A stretch of 64,000 bases of DNA from Edaphochlamys debaryana. Its lineage: Eukaryota; Chlorophyta; Chlorophyceae; Chlamydomonadales. Below are positions 24,201 to 34,930 of this stretch, one piece after another. The notes under the pieces are model-generated. The model did not search any database. It was not told the DNA's origin and worked only from the letters and a program-made list of their open reading frames with translations. Positions within the stretch are counted from its first letter, which is position 1; the number at the start of each line of letters is the position of its first letter. The position numbers and the translations under genes are program-made. The DNA lies in contig JAEHOE010000063.1 in the NCBI GenBank assembly GCA_016858145.1, forward strand, positions 615,395 through 679,394. Direction: 5' to 3'.

Positions 24201-26950
24201 GTCGCCCTCCACCTCGCAGGTGGGGGTGGGAGGGTGGGGTGGGGTGGGGGGCAGGGGAGGGGCTGTGAAGCAGGGGTGGCGAAGCTAAGCGACGGGCTGG
24301 GGCTTGGCACGCGTTCCCTGGACTCCCCCACCTCACCCCCCCCCCCCCTTTTCCCCCCCCCCCCAGGCCATGCTGGCCATTGTGATGGAGTTCTGCCACC
24401 TGGGCACTCTGTGGAACATGATCGGGGAGGTGAGGGGGGGGGCGGTGGGGTGTGGCGTGGGGGTTGCGAGGGCATGGCTGCTGCCGCGTGGGGGGCTCGG
24501 GGCCTGGAAGGTACCGGAGGAGGGCAGGGCTGTCCCCATCGCCCTGTGTCTCCTGGCCCTGCTCCACCCAACTGACCCCCCTCTCCCCCACCCCCAGGCC
24601 CGCCGCGCCTCGCAGCGGGGCTCCTACGTGACGGCGCACGCACAATTCTTCCTCAAGCGCTGGGAGCGGAGGCTGGAGGTGGGGTGGAAGGGGGCTGGTT
24701 GGTAGGGGGGACAGCGTCGGAGGAGGCACCAGGGAGGCACTGACTCGGCGTTGAGCAGTGCCGACCGCTTGCATGCCCTGCCCTGACCGCCCCTCTGTGT
24801 GTGCTCCGTGTGCGCAGGTGCTGTGCGGCGCCGCTGCGGGCCTGGAGTACATGTGGGTGGCAGCTGGGGGGTGGAGGGCTGGGGGTGGCGATGAGGGGTG
24901 GCGATGAGGGGCCAGAGAGCGAGGGCTGCGGGGGCTGGGCCCTGCTTTGGATGGAGGGTCACAGTTCCTGATCCCTGCCTGTTCTCTGCCTGATCTCTCC
25001 CTGATCTCTGCCTGACCTCTGCGTTATCTCTGTCTGAGCTCTGCTGATCTCTCCCTGATCTCTGCCTGATTCCTGCCTGATCTCTGCCTGATCTCTCCCT
25101 GATCTCTCCCTGATCTCTGCCTGATCTCTCCCTGATCTCTCCCTGATCTCTGCCTGATCTCTCCCTGATCTCTGCCTGATCTCTCCCTGATCTCTGCCTG
25201 ATCTCTGCCTGATCTCTGCCTGGCCTCCGCCTCCACGCCCTTTCCCCCCCCCCCCAGGCACCGCATGAACGTCATCCACCACGACTTCACCTCCTACAAC
25301 CTGCTGCTGGACGAGCGGCTGGGCAAGTGGACCACCAAGGTGCGGGAGGGGGGGGGGAGGAGGGGCCGGGGACGGCAAGGGCGGTCGCGAAACTGACCTC
25401 CACTTGCAAGGAAGGTGCTCGGAGTCAGCGGTGTGACTATGCACTGTGGAGCGGAGTTCTCACTTCTCAGCCTGCCCAGTGCCCTCTTCAACACCCCCCA
25501 CCACCACCACCACCTGATGTTCCCCCCCCCCCCCCCCCCGCAGGTGTGCGACTTCAACCTCTCCCGTGTGGTGGCCCGCGGCCCCGGCGCCCCCACCTCG
25601 GGCTCCTCCCTCACTGTGCCCAACTCGGGCAACATGTACTCCCCGCGCTGGCAGTCGCCCGAGTACCTGGCGGGGGAGGAGTACGGCTGGAGCACGGACG
25701 TGTTCAGGTGCGGAGAGGGGGGGAGGGGGAGGAGGAGGGGTTAGGGGTGTCAGGAAGCGGCTCTCGATCCCGTTTTGCAGTCCCACCCAGTCTGCCTTCC
25801 CTTGACGCCCTTGCCCCTGACACCCCTCCCGCCCTCCCGCTGACACCCCTCCCAGCTTCGGTGTGGTGATCTGGGAGGTGGTGACGCTGCAGCAGCCCTG
25901 GGCCTCGGAGCTGGCGCACCACCACAAGCAGGTGGGCGGGTGGGGGTGGGGGGAGTTTTCGAGTGAGAGAAGATAAGGGGCGCCCGGCGAGCCCGATGCA
26001 CACCGAGGTCCAGAGCGCAAGGTCTGGGGATGGGGGAAAGGCAGGAGGGCCTCGTTGGAGCAGTGGGCGGTGAGGGTGCTGGCTCTTTCGAGCTGGGGGT
26101 GGAAGGCCGCCCTAGCGGACACCGCTACTACTAGCTAGGGCACCCACCTTGCCCCCGCCCCTCCCCCGCCGCCCCCCAGGTGGAGCCCTGGATCATCCGC
26201 ACCGCCGTCACGGGGGGGCAGCGACTGGCCTTCCCCGACCCCGCCACCATCCGCCCCGACCTGCCGGAGCTGTCGCAGGTGGGCAGCGGGCCAGGGGGCC
26301 GGTGGGGGAGTTGCCGTGGGGCCTAAGAGACCTTTGAGTCGGGAGCGGCGGGCAAGGGCATTTGCCTGGGTTGGGCCATGCCTCTGCCCGAGCCTCACTC
26401 GGCGCCCCTAGCCTCGCTCCCCTGCACCTACCCCGCTACCTCCCTCCCCCCTCCCCAGCTGATCGAGCTGGCCAACGCCTGCTGGGCGCACGAGCCGAAG
26501 GACCGCCCCCGCATGAGCGAGGTGGCGGACCGCCTGCAGCGCATTCTGGCGGTGAGAGGGGGGGGGGGGGCTGGGGGCATGGCAGGGAGGGAGGGAGAGG
26601 TGTTGAGTGGGGGCGCTTCCTAATGCCACCACCACTCCTGACCCGCATCCGCCCCCTCCCTCCCCCCCCCTCAGTCGGTGCGGGAGCGCGAGGAGGCGCG
26701 CCGCGCCGCCGCCCGGGCCGCCGCCGCCGCCCCGGGGCATGGTCCTGCGGGCCCCACCGGCTCGGGCAGCGGAGGGGCGCCCGCGGCAGCCGCCCCTGCG
26801 CCCGGCCCGCCCCCTGCCCTGGCGCCCCCCTCGCCCGCGGGCGCTGCCTCGCGCGCATCGCCCTTTGCGCGCGCACCTCAGTCGCCCTTCGCCGCTGCGG
26901 CGCCGGTGCGGGTGCCGCCATCGCCCTTCGCAGCGGCGCAGGGAGAGTAG
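15207..26950 (+). CDS. Large TKL-like protein kinase with long helical N-terminus (29 exons, about 2063 aa)
   Basis: Exons: 15207-15339, 15917-15975, 16203-16298, 16589-16863, 17055-17141, 17304-17711, 17902-18089, 18280-18388, 18612-18727, 18869-18980, 19085-19142, 19249-19365, 19523-19718, 19933-20234, 20416-20704, 20886-21040, 21233-22849, 22983-23625, 23840-23986, 24104-24219, 24367-24429, 24598-24678, 24818-24852, 25258-25339, 25544-25707, 25856-25931, 26180-26278, 26459-26551, 26675-26950; every phase agrees. Basic N-terminus, then helical unassigned region (about 354-900), then low complexity to about 1600. The kinase domain starts at the Gly loop GAGSTGQV (about 1645), with VAIK Lys about 1664, helix-C Glu about 1685, HHDFTSYN (Asp about 1810) instead of HRD, DFN (1831-1833) instead of DFG, and SPE about 1866. 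Catalytic Asp and metal Asp are kept, so activity is plausible. Family placement (TKL/Raf-like) rests on CDFNLSR and the WEVVTLQQPW region. A tail of about 90 residues follows. Exon 17 may hide a further intron near 21575-21670. Whether the first three exons belong to the same gene is inferred from phase only. Confidence 0.82.
24963..25230 (+). repeat. 11-bp minisatellite in a kinase intron
   Basis: About 24 tandem copies of CTGATCTCTSC (S is C or G) fill most of the intron between the exon ending 24852 and the exon starting 25258. CTGATCTCTCC and CTGATCTCTGC units alternate irregularly. The repeat stops just before the C-tract acceptor. As it is pyrimidine-rich it does not disturb the acceptor; copy number is likely polymorphic. 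Confidence 0.92.
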
Positions 26951-28438
26951 GGGGGAGGGGTGGGGGTGGGAGAAGGTGGAACAGCAGGGGTATGGGAGCG
27001 TGCGTGAGGCGGGAGCCTGAGGAAGGCGGAGGTTAGGCCTGCGGCAGGAGCCCGCAGGCGGTGCAGGACCAGGCGGCCTTGTGGATGAGATCATGCAGGA
27101 GCGGGGATGGGGGTAGTGAGGATGCGCTGTTGCGCAGGGGGCTCTCGGGACCGGGAGGCGCCATTGCGCCCACGGGAGGCTAAGGGAGTGCAGGGGTGAC
27201 GCTTGGGGCGGAGGGACCCATGTGACGCGGATGGCGGAGGTCGGACGGGGGGCGCACATCGCTGACCCCGGGGCCACGTAAGCGGACAGAACGGCCCGCA
27301 CACGCAGGGGTGGGGGTGCAGGCCATCGTGTTCCTGGCTTGAGGCCCCAAGGGTGGGTGGTGAGGGGCACTGCAGTTGAGGTGGGGGGTCGGGCGACCGC
27401 AGCGGCTCACACACACAAGAGGAGCCAGCGGCGGTAGCTCGCAAGGAGTGGGTGTATGCTTGGAGGATGCGCACTTACGCGTGCACCCATATGTCTTCTT
27501 ATTGTCGTACTGTAGCCTAGATGCTTACATGTGTGCTTTTATGGCTTCCAGTTTTGCGTGAGACGTCGACTGCTTGACGAGTGGTGACATGCCTGGACAA
27601 AGACTCGGTGTGGCTGTGTTGTGGTGGGGCGGTGCGTGCAGGGAGCCTGAGGTGCTGGAGGAGAGGCGTGCACTGCCGTTGCTATGCTAGAGTGGGCACT
27701 TGTGTGTGCACGGTCACAAGCTTGCCCACCGCACCGCGTGTTTACTGTGTTCTAGACAGCGCCCCGTCGTCAATATCGTTGTGGGGGGAAGGGCCGCGCG
27801 AAGTTGCGCTTGTTCGCGGTAGCTGGAGGTAGGGAGGTGAAGGTTTGTTCCCGGGAGTCCTCGCTGTGCGGGGCAAGTTGGGGAAGCTGGCAGGCGTTGA
27901 AGGAGTGCAGGTGACCGGGGCTGGCGTCAAACGCCCAGCACTGGGTGGGGCTGTCATGACAGGCAGCGGGCAGCCCGTGCGCCCGAGACTGTGAGCTGCT
28001 TGCCTGTAGCGTGCAAGCTCACGGGCTCCAGCGCTTGCAGGGCTGTGGACAAGGGCCTTGCTTGTCCCCACCACACCGCCGTTATCCCCGTAATTTTCAG
28101 CGGACCAAGGGGTTTGCTTGCGAGCAGGCAACACGCTCAAAGGCGACGCAGCGCAGTGATGCATGTACATGTGCACACCACATCCTCACATCACCCTAGC
28201 AGGCAGTAATTTACAAGTACGTGCACCCGTACAACACGTCCTCACATCGCCTGAGAAGGCAGATCTGCTTGTGGTCCCTCGGCCCCAACCGCCGTTCCAT
28301 GCAACTGCCCTGCCCCACATGCCATGCTGCCGTACTGCAAAGCCGCAGGGCCGTGCGCTCGTGGCCCCCGCCCCTGGTGGTCCGTGCCATGCCGCCTCCA
28401 GCGCCACACCCAGCACCCAGTACCCAGCACCCCCTCCG
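26951..28438. other. Convergent intergenic region, no supported gene
   Basis: This separates the ends of the plus-strand kinase gene and the minus-strand membrane-protein gene, so it should hold both 3' UTRs. It contains no exon chain and no recognisable protein. Around 27460-27580 there is a short T-rich stretch, and 28150-28260 has two copies of a CACATC-ACCTAGC-like segment. No clear TGTAA signal was found for the kinase gene. Confidence 0.45.
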
Positions 28439-29992
28439 CTACTCTGCTGCCGCAGCCATGCGCCACGCACGCTCCCCCCTGCCCGCGCCACGGCCCCCGC
28501 CCTCGCGCCCCTGGGCCCCGGCCTGGCCCTCGGGGTGCTCCGTGTGGCTTGCGGCGTCCATGTGCACCTGGCGGGGGGGGGGGGGGTCGGAGGGCGGGGA
28601 CAGGGGTGTACCGGCGAGCGCTGCAGGAAAATAGGATCACTTTACGAATGGTAAACGGGGTTGCTGATCCCTAACAGACCTACGCCCTCCTTCCTCCAGC
28701 TGCTTTCCCACATACAATCCCAGCCCCGCTCGTTGCGCAAGCCCCACATTCCCCCTCGCCTTTCCCCAAGTCCCCTCCGCTCACGTGCAGGTGGGCCACC
28801 TCCGGCTGCCCCTGGGACCGCTGCCCCGGGGGGGCGCCCAGAGGCACGGGCGGGGGAGCGGGGTCGAGGAAGGCTCCGGCAGCGGTTGGCATGGGCGCGC
28901 GGACGGCCGGGTCCTCGGGGGCGCCGGTGGCGGCCCGGGGCCCTCCATCTGGGTTGGGTGCTCCGGGGCACTTGCAGCTGCACACGGGGGTGGGGTCGGG
29001 GCCGGCGCTGGGGCGGCAGGTGCAGGCGCAGCCGTCCACAGCCACTGCGTACTCCTGCCGGGTGGGTTGGGGGGTGGGGGTGGGGGTGGGGGTGGGGGTG
29101 CAGGCGGAGGGTGGATGTCGGAGTCGGAGATGACGGGTGGAGGAAGGAGGTGGCAAGTAAGGCGGCGCGCGGGGGACAGGCACTTGTGGGGACCCGGGCG
29201 GACAGTGGTCAAGGAAGGCCGTGGCCAACAGCCTAGGCCCTGCATACGCGCTGGTGGCACGCACTTGCGCACCCTGAAGTCGCATTGGGGCAGACAACAG
29301 AAGACCGCCCCATTCGGCGGACCGGCCCCGCTCACCCCGTCTGCGCCACCTCCGCCGCCGCTCCCCCTGTTGTGCCAGAAGCCCGCAGCCACCAGCAGCC
29401 CCACCGCCGCCGCCACCCGCAGGGCGAACAGCAGCCAGCGCACGCCGCGGCGCCGGCCCCGGTCCGCGGGGTGGCGCGGCTGCGCCTCCGCCTCCGCCGT
29501 GTCGGGGGCCGCTCCGCCGCACTCGTCCGACGTCTCCCCGCTCGCACTGCATGCAGCAGTCGGAGGGCGACAGGCGGGGGTTGGGGCAACGCTCAAACGC
29601 TCAAGTAGGTGCGACCGGCAGCAGTTTCATGCCACGGGTATTGGTGCCAGGGAACATTCCTCAAGGGTCCTTTCCTCTCCCCCGCCGCGCCCACCCCCTG
29701 ACCTGCCCCAAACCTCCGTCCATGGTATGTTCAGCCCCCCGCCCCTAGCCCCCTTGTCCAAGGCCAACTTGCAGCCTTACCCGCCGCTGTGGCGCTTCAT
29801 ATGCTCCAGGCGCTGCTGAATGTACCTGGCGCGGGTAGTTGGGTGCAGAGTTCTGTCGGGGCTCAGGGAGAGGCAGATAGACGTGCGACACGGAACAGCC
29901 TCGCCCTGTCGTGGCCCTGCTCGCCCCGACGACTCGCCTTCGCGACACGAAGCTTTCGGGGCAGCCCGCCCGTGTTGGCGGCGCCTTGACAA
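28439..29992 (-). CDS. Single-pass membrane protein with Cys-rich segment, unknown function
   Basis: Not recognised. The four-exon model is 29992-29781, 29546-29336, 29054-28785, 28567-28439 (273 aa; phases agree and the last exon reads cleanly to TAG). A basic stretch RGRRRGVR (about 101-107) is followed by one hydrophobic segment WLLFALRVAAAVGLLVAAGF (about 108-127), so the N-terminus is probably cytosolic and the rest outside or lumenal. Just after the membrane span comes a compact Cys cluster, DGCACTCRPSAGPDPTPVCS with CKCPG following. The C-terminal part is acidic/Ala-rich. The first exon is the weakest part: an AG at 29824 preceding GTACATTCAG could instead be an acceptor, moving the start upstream. 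A 155-bp copy of the 28771-28922 part of this gene lies at the satellite boundary near 48.1 kb. Confidence 0.6.
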
Positions 29993-30599
29993 TGTCCACC
30001 GACATGTTCAGCTGCCCTGTATCACTTCAGGATATGTGGGTCGGGCTGTGACGAGCCTCGAGCTCGCTCAGCAGGATCGGCGACCTGAATCAAGTCGGGG
30101 CGACCGTGCCTTCGGGCTCTGCAGGCTAGCTCTACCGACTATGTATGTATAGCAGCAGCTAACAACGGGAGGTAATGGGTCGGAGTCGTGCGATAGGCCT
30201 GAGCGCGGCACATCGCGGCTTTGGCGCGATCTACGCAACGGACCTTGGCCTGGGCGGCGTTCTGCGCCGAGCGCCTTGACCGGCGCCTAGTTAGCCGAAC
30301 CTTCTCCACTTGACCTTCACCGGCTCTTTCACACGGCTGTTAGGCTAAACCACTACGCGACACATCGAGCCTTCGAGGCATCGAAGGTCGCCACCAAGTA
30401 TCGACGGAAGCGGCGCAGGTGAGTCGCTCAAGCTGCACAAAGCGTTTTTGGGCTGGGCACTTGAGAAGACGACGGGCTGCACGTCAGGGTGCCGGTGCCA
30501 ACATCTTCGCTGGTCCCGGGATGCAGGGTACCGGCACGCGACTTCGCCTTTGGCGCGGGTCCACCAAGGGGTTGAGCTACAGTAGTCCTAGGGAGCAAC
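29993..30599. promoter_or_regulatory. Divergent upstream region of two unknown genes
   Basis: The 607 bp lies between the start codons of the minus-strand membrane protein and the plus-strand helical protein. It should include both promoters and, on the right, a 5' UTR ending in the two-codon first exon at 30600. No TATA box or other element could be named with confidence. Confidence 0.4.
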
Positions 30600-32022
30600 A
30601 TGCAGGTGAGGGGGAGGGCGGTCGGTTTTGACCTTGACGGACGGTTGTAGCCTCCTATTACCAGCAAGCAGCCAGCCCACTCCCGTTCGTTCCCACTCCC
30701 ACCCCTGACACCCAGCCTACCCCAACTCCACAACCGACCGCAGGACCCAGTCCTGACCATCCTGCGCGCTCTCCGCACCGCCCAAACCCAGGCCAGCGCC
30801 GCCGTGGCCGCCCACTGCCGGGCGTGGCTGGACGGCGCCCACGAGCCCGCACAGCTGCGGGCCCTGGCGGCGGAGGCGGAGAGGGCCAAGTCCCGCGCGG
30901 CCCGCACGAGGGCGCTGGCGGAGGCGGCACGGGCCAGCAGGGACGCGGCCGAGGCAGCCGCCGCCGTGCGGGCCACCTGCCCGACTGGTGACACGGCGTA
31001 CGGCAGGGTGGTGGAGTCCGCCGCGCGGGTGCAGGCCCTGGTGGAGGAGGTGTTGGCGGCGGCGGGGAGGGAGGTGAGCCGTGGTGGGCCGGGGCTGAAG
31101 CAAGACAGAAAGGCAGCAACCGGGGCCAAGCATAGCGCGAAGGAAGCAGCGCCTGCGGGTTTCAATGAGGGCTCGGTTGGGGGCCGCCGGTTCAAGGATA
31201 GATACGGCATTCCGCTGGAGTAAGCCTCATCAATTGTTGCCCCTCGCTCGCCCTTTCCCGCTGTCTCCTTCATAGGAATCCCTGCCCATCCTCGCCGTCG
31301 CCACCCTGGGCGCCACGTGCGCCACGCTGCAAGCCGCGGCCTCCGGCATGGGCCACCGCGGCCTCGCCACCGCCGCTGACGGGGAGCGCCTGCAGAGCCT
31401 GCTGGCGGGGGTGCGGGGCCGGGGGCAGTGGTGCGACACAGAGCAGGCGGCGGGCGAGGAGGCGACGGGGAGCACCAGCGGACGGCCGATTAGGCCGATT
31501 GAGGCTGTGGACGACACGGCTGCCGTTGGTCCCGCTACGGAAGGATTCACGCAGGGCCCTCTGCCGCCCGACGTGTGCAGCCACTCAGCGGCCCTGGGCG
31601 CCTGCGACAACGCTTCGGCGCCCATGCCCGGCTGTTCGTGTGGTGCTCTCGGCCCATCCCCGACGGAGCCCATGCCGATGCCCAAGGTGGCCCGCCCGCC
31701 CGCCGTGCGCCCGCCCCTGCAGCCCCTGCCGCCCCCGACCCACATGGCGGGGTCAGCCGGGGGCGGCGGCAAGGCGGCCACACGGGTGATCCAGGGGGCC
31801 GGAGCGCCCCCGCAGGATCAGCCGCCGCTGCGGCCCTGCACCGCTGCTGGTGGAGGCGCGGGGCGGGCCGCGGCCGCCGTCAAGCCGCGGTCCAAGCGGT
31901 CGATGACGAGCGGGGTGGGGCCGGCATCCGGCGCAGCTGGCAGCATCGGCCGCGGCCTTGGGGCTGGGTCAGAGCTGCCGCCTCGCACGGTGGGCCATGC
32001 GGTTGCCTGGCACTATCGCTAG
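30600..32022 (+). CDS. Helical Ala-rich protein of unknown function
   Basis: Not recognised. Three coding exons: 30600-30605, 30744-31073, 31276-32022 (360 aa). Exon 1 contributes only ATG CAG before a GTGAGG donor. This start is chosen because exon 2 must begin in phase 0 and the other two frames of the upstream exon are either closed by stops or arrive in the wrong phase. Exon 2 is strongly helical and amphipathic (DPVLTILRALRTAQTQASAA, with repeated Ala/Arg/Glu heptad-like spacing), suggesting a coiled coil or helical bundle. Exon 3 begins ESLPILAVATLGATCATLQA, then turns into Pro/Gly/Ala-rich sequence ending AVAWHYR. There is no signal peptide or membrane segment. The third exon may be longer than the conserved part; function cannot be inferred. 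Confidence 0.55.
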
Positions 32023-33232
32023 CCGCCTCGCCAGGCCAACACAGAGGCATCGGTGACACGAGGCTCCGCGACTTGAACGCAGGCCGGACAGAGATGTGGG
32101 CATACGTAACCGCGCGCCGGAGGGAAAACTGCAGGCGGCGGAAACCGGATGGAGGCTAGCGGTTGTGCTTGATGCTGGGCGGCTCAGGGGTGTTTGGTCT
32201 ATCCGGACTGACTGGGCGGCAATGGACTGACCGAAGGACGAGTGGCAAGCGGGTTCTGTCCCGGCGGTGCCCACGGCAGGGGGGGTAGCGGGAGGCTGGG
32301 CCATGGAGTCCGTCTTCGGGCTCAGGTAACCTAACTCCTCCACAGAAGCTATTGTTAGATGTATGGGTTACATTACCGGTATGTGTGACTGGAGCTCCGG
32401 AAAGCTCAAATCCCTTGGCTCTAATGACCATCCTCGATGGCAGGGAGGTGAAGTCTTAGGTTGCGAAACGGGGGACTCTGGGAACAGAGGCATGCGGCCG
32501 AGGAGCCGGATGAGTGAACAGCCTAGTGATTAAGTACCGTAACATGCGGAATCTAGCCGTATGGCGGCATCCATTGCCCAATGTTCCAGGGCAGCATTAT
32601 GCATCTTCACACACGGTCAGCAGGGGCCGTACAGCTAGTAAAGCGACACCGCAGATAAACATGATGAACTGGGCGGAGCTGAGGATACCAGGTGAAGAGG
32701 TCACGGCTGCAGGCGCGGCTAGCTGTCCCCACTGCGGCCATGCGCACACCCTGCTGGTTCCGCGCCCCCTCGCTAGCTCCAACTCGCGTCCACCTCGAGG
32801 CCGCTCCGGTCAGCGGAGGGGACGGCACGGGGCGCGGGCGCTGTTCCAGCGTGTTGTGCGACGTCCATATGAGCATCCGGCAACCTGGCCCGGACCCATC
32901 CTCTTGTCGCTTCGCTATCCCGCACTACACAGCGGCGGGGATGGCCGCGCAGCGCCTCAGGTCCGGTGCAGCACTGTGAAGGCAGGCCGCAGCCCAAGCG
33001 GGCGGGCAGCGGTGAGGCCCTGGGGTGCGGCCACGCTCCAGCCAGCTCCAGCTCCCAGCCTCGCCACCTGCCTTACTTCTCATCGTTAAAGTGCCGATCG
33101 ACTCGTCGGCAGGGCCAGAAACGTAAGCAGCCGATGAGCGCTGACCCCAGATCCATGTTTGCCAGCCACCACCGCGCCCCGCATCCCTCCGCGCCCCGCA
33201 TTCCCTCCCCCTGCCCACGCCCCCACCGTTGG
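32023..33232. other. Intergenic region, nothing recognised
   Basis: This lies between the convergent ends of the helical-protein gene and the damaged CAP unit. Open frames of up to 191 codons occur (for example 32514-33089, plus) but show no motif, splice logic or compositional support. The composition of 32300-32700 is less GC-rich than its neighbours. Confidence 0.4.
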
Positions 33233-34930
33233 CCAGGTAGGCTGCGCCGGTGAAGGGCGTGTTGCTTGGGGGGGGCCATGCGGCACACCATCACCTGGGG
33301 GGTGGGGCAGGCAGGAGGGGGAGGGGAGCGAGAGGACGGGGGGATGGGGTCTGCCTGCGGGGCCAAGCCGTAGTGTGAAGGCGGGCCCTTGTGGCAGCAG
33401 CCACTTCGTGCCCCTGCCCTTGTCGTGGGCCCCCGCACCGCCCCACCTTGCAGCCGCCAGAGCCCAAAGGCGCCACCGCCACTCCGCAGCCCACGCGGGC
33501 GGCCGCCTTCCGTACGACCTGAGAGCGGTTTGCGGAAGGATTGGCGGGTGGGCTGGTGCTTTGGTAGGTGAGGGGGCGGAGGGGCACAGGTCATCCCTGA
33601 TAACTGGCGACTGACATGTAACTGCCTCGACGCGGCAGGGGCCTGCCTTGGGTGCTGCTTCCCACCTCCACCTCTCTGCCCCCGCCCTTCGCCCCGCGCA
33701 CCACCGTAAAGCCCCAGCAGCTGCTGTCATTGCTGGCCCAGGGGGTGGCCGTGAAGGCGTGCTTGGGGGCCTGCGTGCGCTGAGGACGGGCAGGGGGGAG
33801 TGGGCCCAGGGAGAGAAGGGGTGCCGGGGTGCGTGTCGGCTTGGCTATGCGGACGCAGGGAGGGCCAGGGATGGCGGAGGGCCGCCAGGGCTGGTAGGGT
33901 GCACGCCTACGCATAGTACCTCGCCACGAGTGAAGTTGACGGTGCCGCCTACACCCTCCTTGAGTTCGCCACCTCTCCGTCCCGCTCTCCTCCTCCCCCT
34001 CCCCGCCCCTGCCCAACCTGGTTGTTGCAGTACCATGTCGGCAGGGGCGTCCCGCGAGCTCAGGCTGCCGCTGGTAATGCCGCTGCGGAGATGAGGGCGG
34101 AGGCGTGGAGGCCAGGCAAAGGGGAGGGGGGGACGAGGGGCTCACGGTCGGTAGCCCTTCCCCCCTCTCCCCTGCCTCACAGCACCAGCTCGGTGTGCGC
34201 GGCGGAGCAGGAGGAGGGCAGCGCGCAGGAGGCGGCGCAGCGGCGGCCGCGGCCTGAGCCATGGGCGTGTGATGGATAGATGGTACCCGAGAGCGGGTGT
34301 GAGTTGGGGGGGGAGAGGGGCGCGTTAGACTGTGAGAGGGCAGGATTGGAGATGTGACCAAGGAGCTTGGGCCACAACATACCAGCACCAGCGCACCAGC
34401 CCTCTTGCGCTTATGGCCCTCACTCTCTCTACTTCAACCTCGCTCAGCCCCAGCACCAGCCACGGCCGCACCCGGCTGTCCGCCTCCAGGGCGCTGTCCC
34501 TCACCAGCGCGGGCGCTCCTCCGTGCGCGGAGCGGAAGCCGTTGACGCCGCTCAGCGCAGCGGCGGCGGTGGAGCAGGCAGAGCCAGCGGGGAGCGGCAC
34601 GGGGGCCGGGGCGGGAGGCCGGGGCGAGGGGGGCCGCGGGAGGATGGAAGGAGGGGCGGGCGAGGGGGGCAAGGGGCGGGCGGTGGCTGGTGGGCGCGAC
34701 GGGGGTCGAGGTAGCAGGGAGGGAGGGGAAGGCAGCGGCGGCCGGGGCGAGGGTGGTCGAGGTGGTGGGGAGCGGGGCAGGGGCGCAGGTGGCGGCGGGG
34801 ACGGCGGCGGCGGCGGCGCGGGGGTCGGAGGGGGAGGAGGGGGTCGGGGAGGGGCGGGCGGGGGGGGGGGGGCGGCGACGGAAACACCGCCTGGGGCACT
34901 TGCTCCCCGCGCGCTATGCTCCACCATCAT
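33233..34930 (-). pseudogene. CAP (SCP/PR-1) domain unit 2 with Pro-rich segment, probably damaged
   Basis: An open frame from ATG ATG (34930) encodes a Pro-rich PPPPP/PPSP-type segment of about 110 residues, as in algal extracellular matrix proteins, then the start of a CAP domain, GVNGFRSAHGGAPALVRD. Exon-like pieces downstream match unit 1 in order and mostly in phase: CAASCALPSS (about 34250-34190), ITSGSLSSRDAPAD (34093-34029), ATPWASNDSSCWGFT (about 33770-33710), VVRKAAARVGCGVAVAPLGS plus GGCK (about 33525-33455), and VMVCRMAPP continuing as SNTPFTGAAYLANG (33295-33233). The last piece needs a one-base frame change at an 8-C run, the conserved Trp of the VVW motif is Arg, and several junction phases disagree. 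It is either a decaying copy or intact with a homopolymer sequencing error. Family members are secreted cysteine-rich proteins. Confidence 0.55.

Noticed and set aside
28560..29100. GGGTGGGGGT runs near 29066 as a designed G-quadruplex regulator
   Set aside because: Such runs are the general C-tract/G-tract intron style of this genome; nothing sets this one apart.
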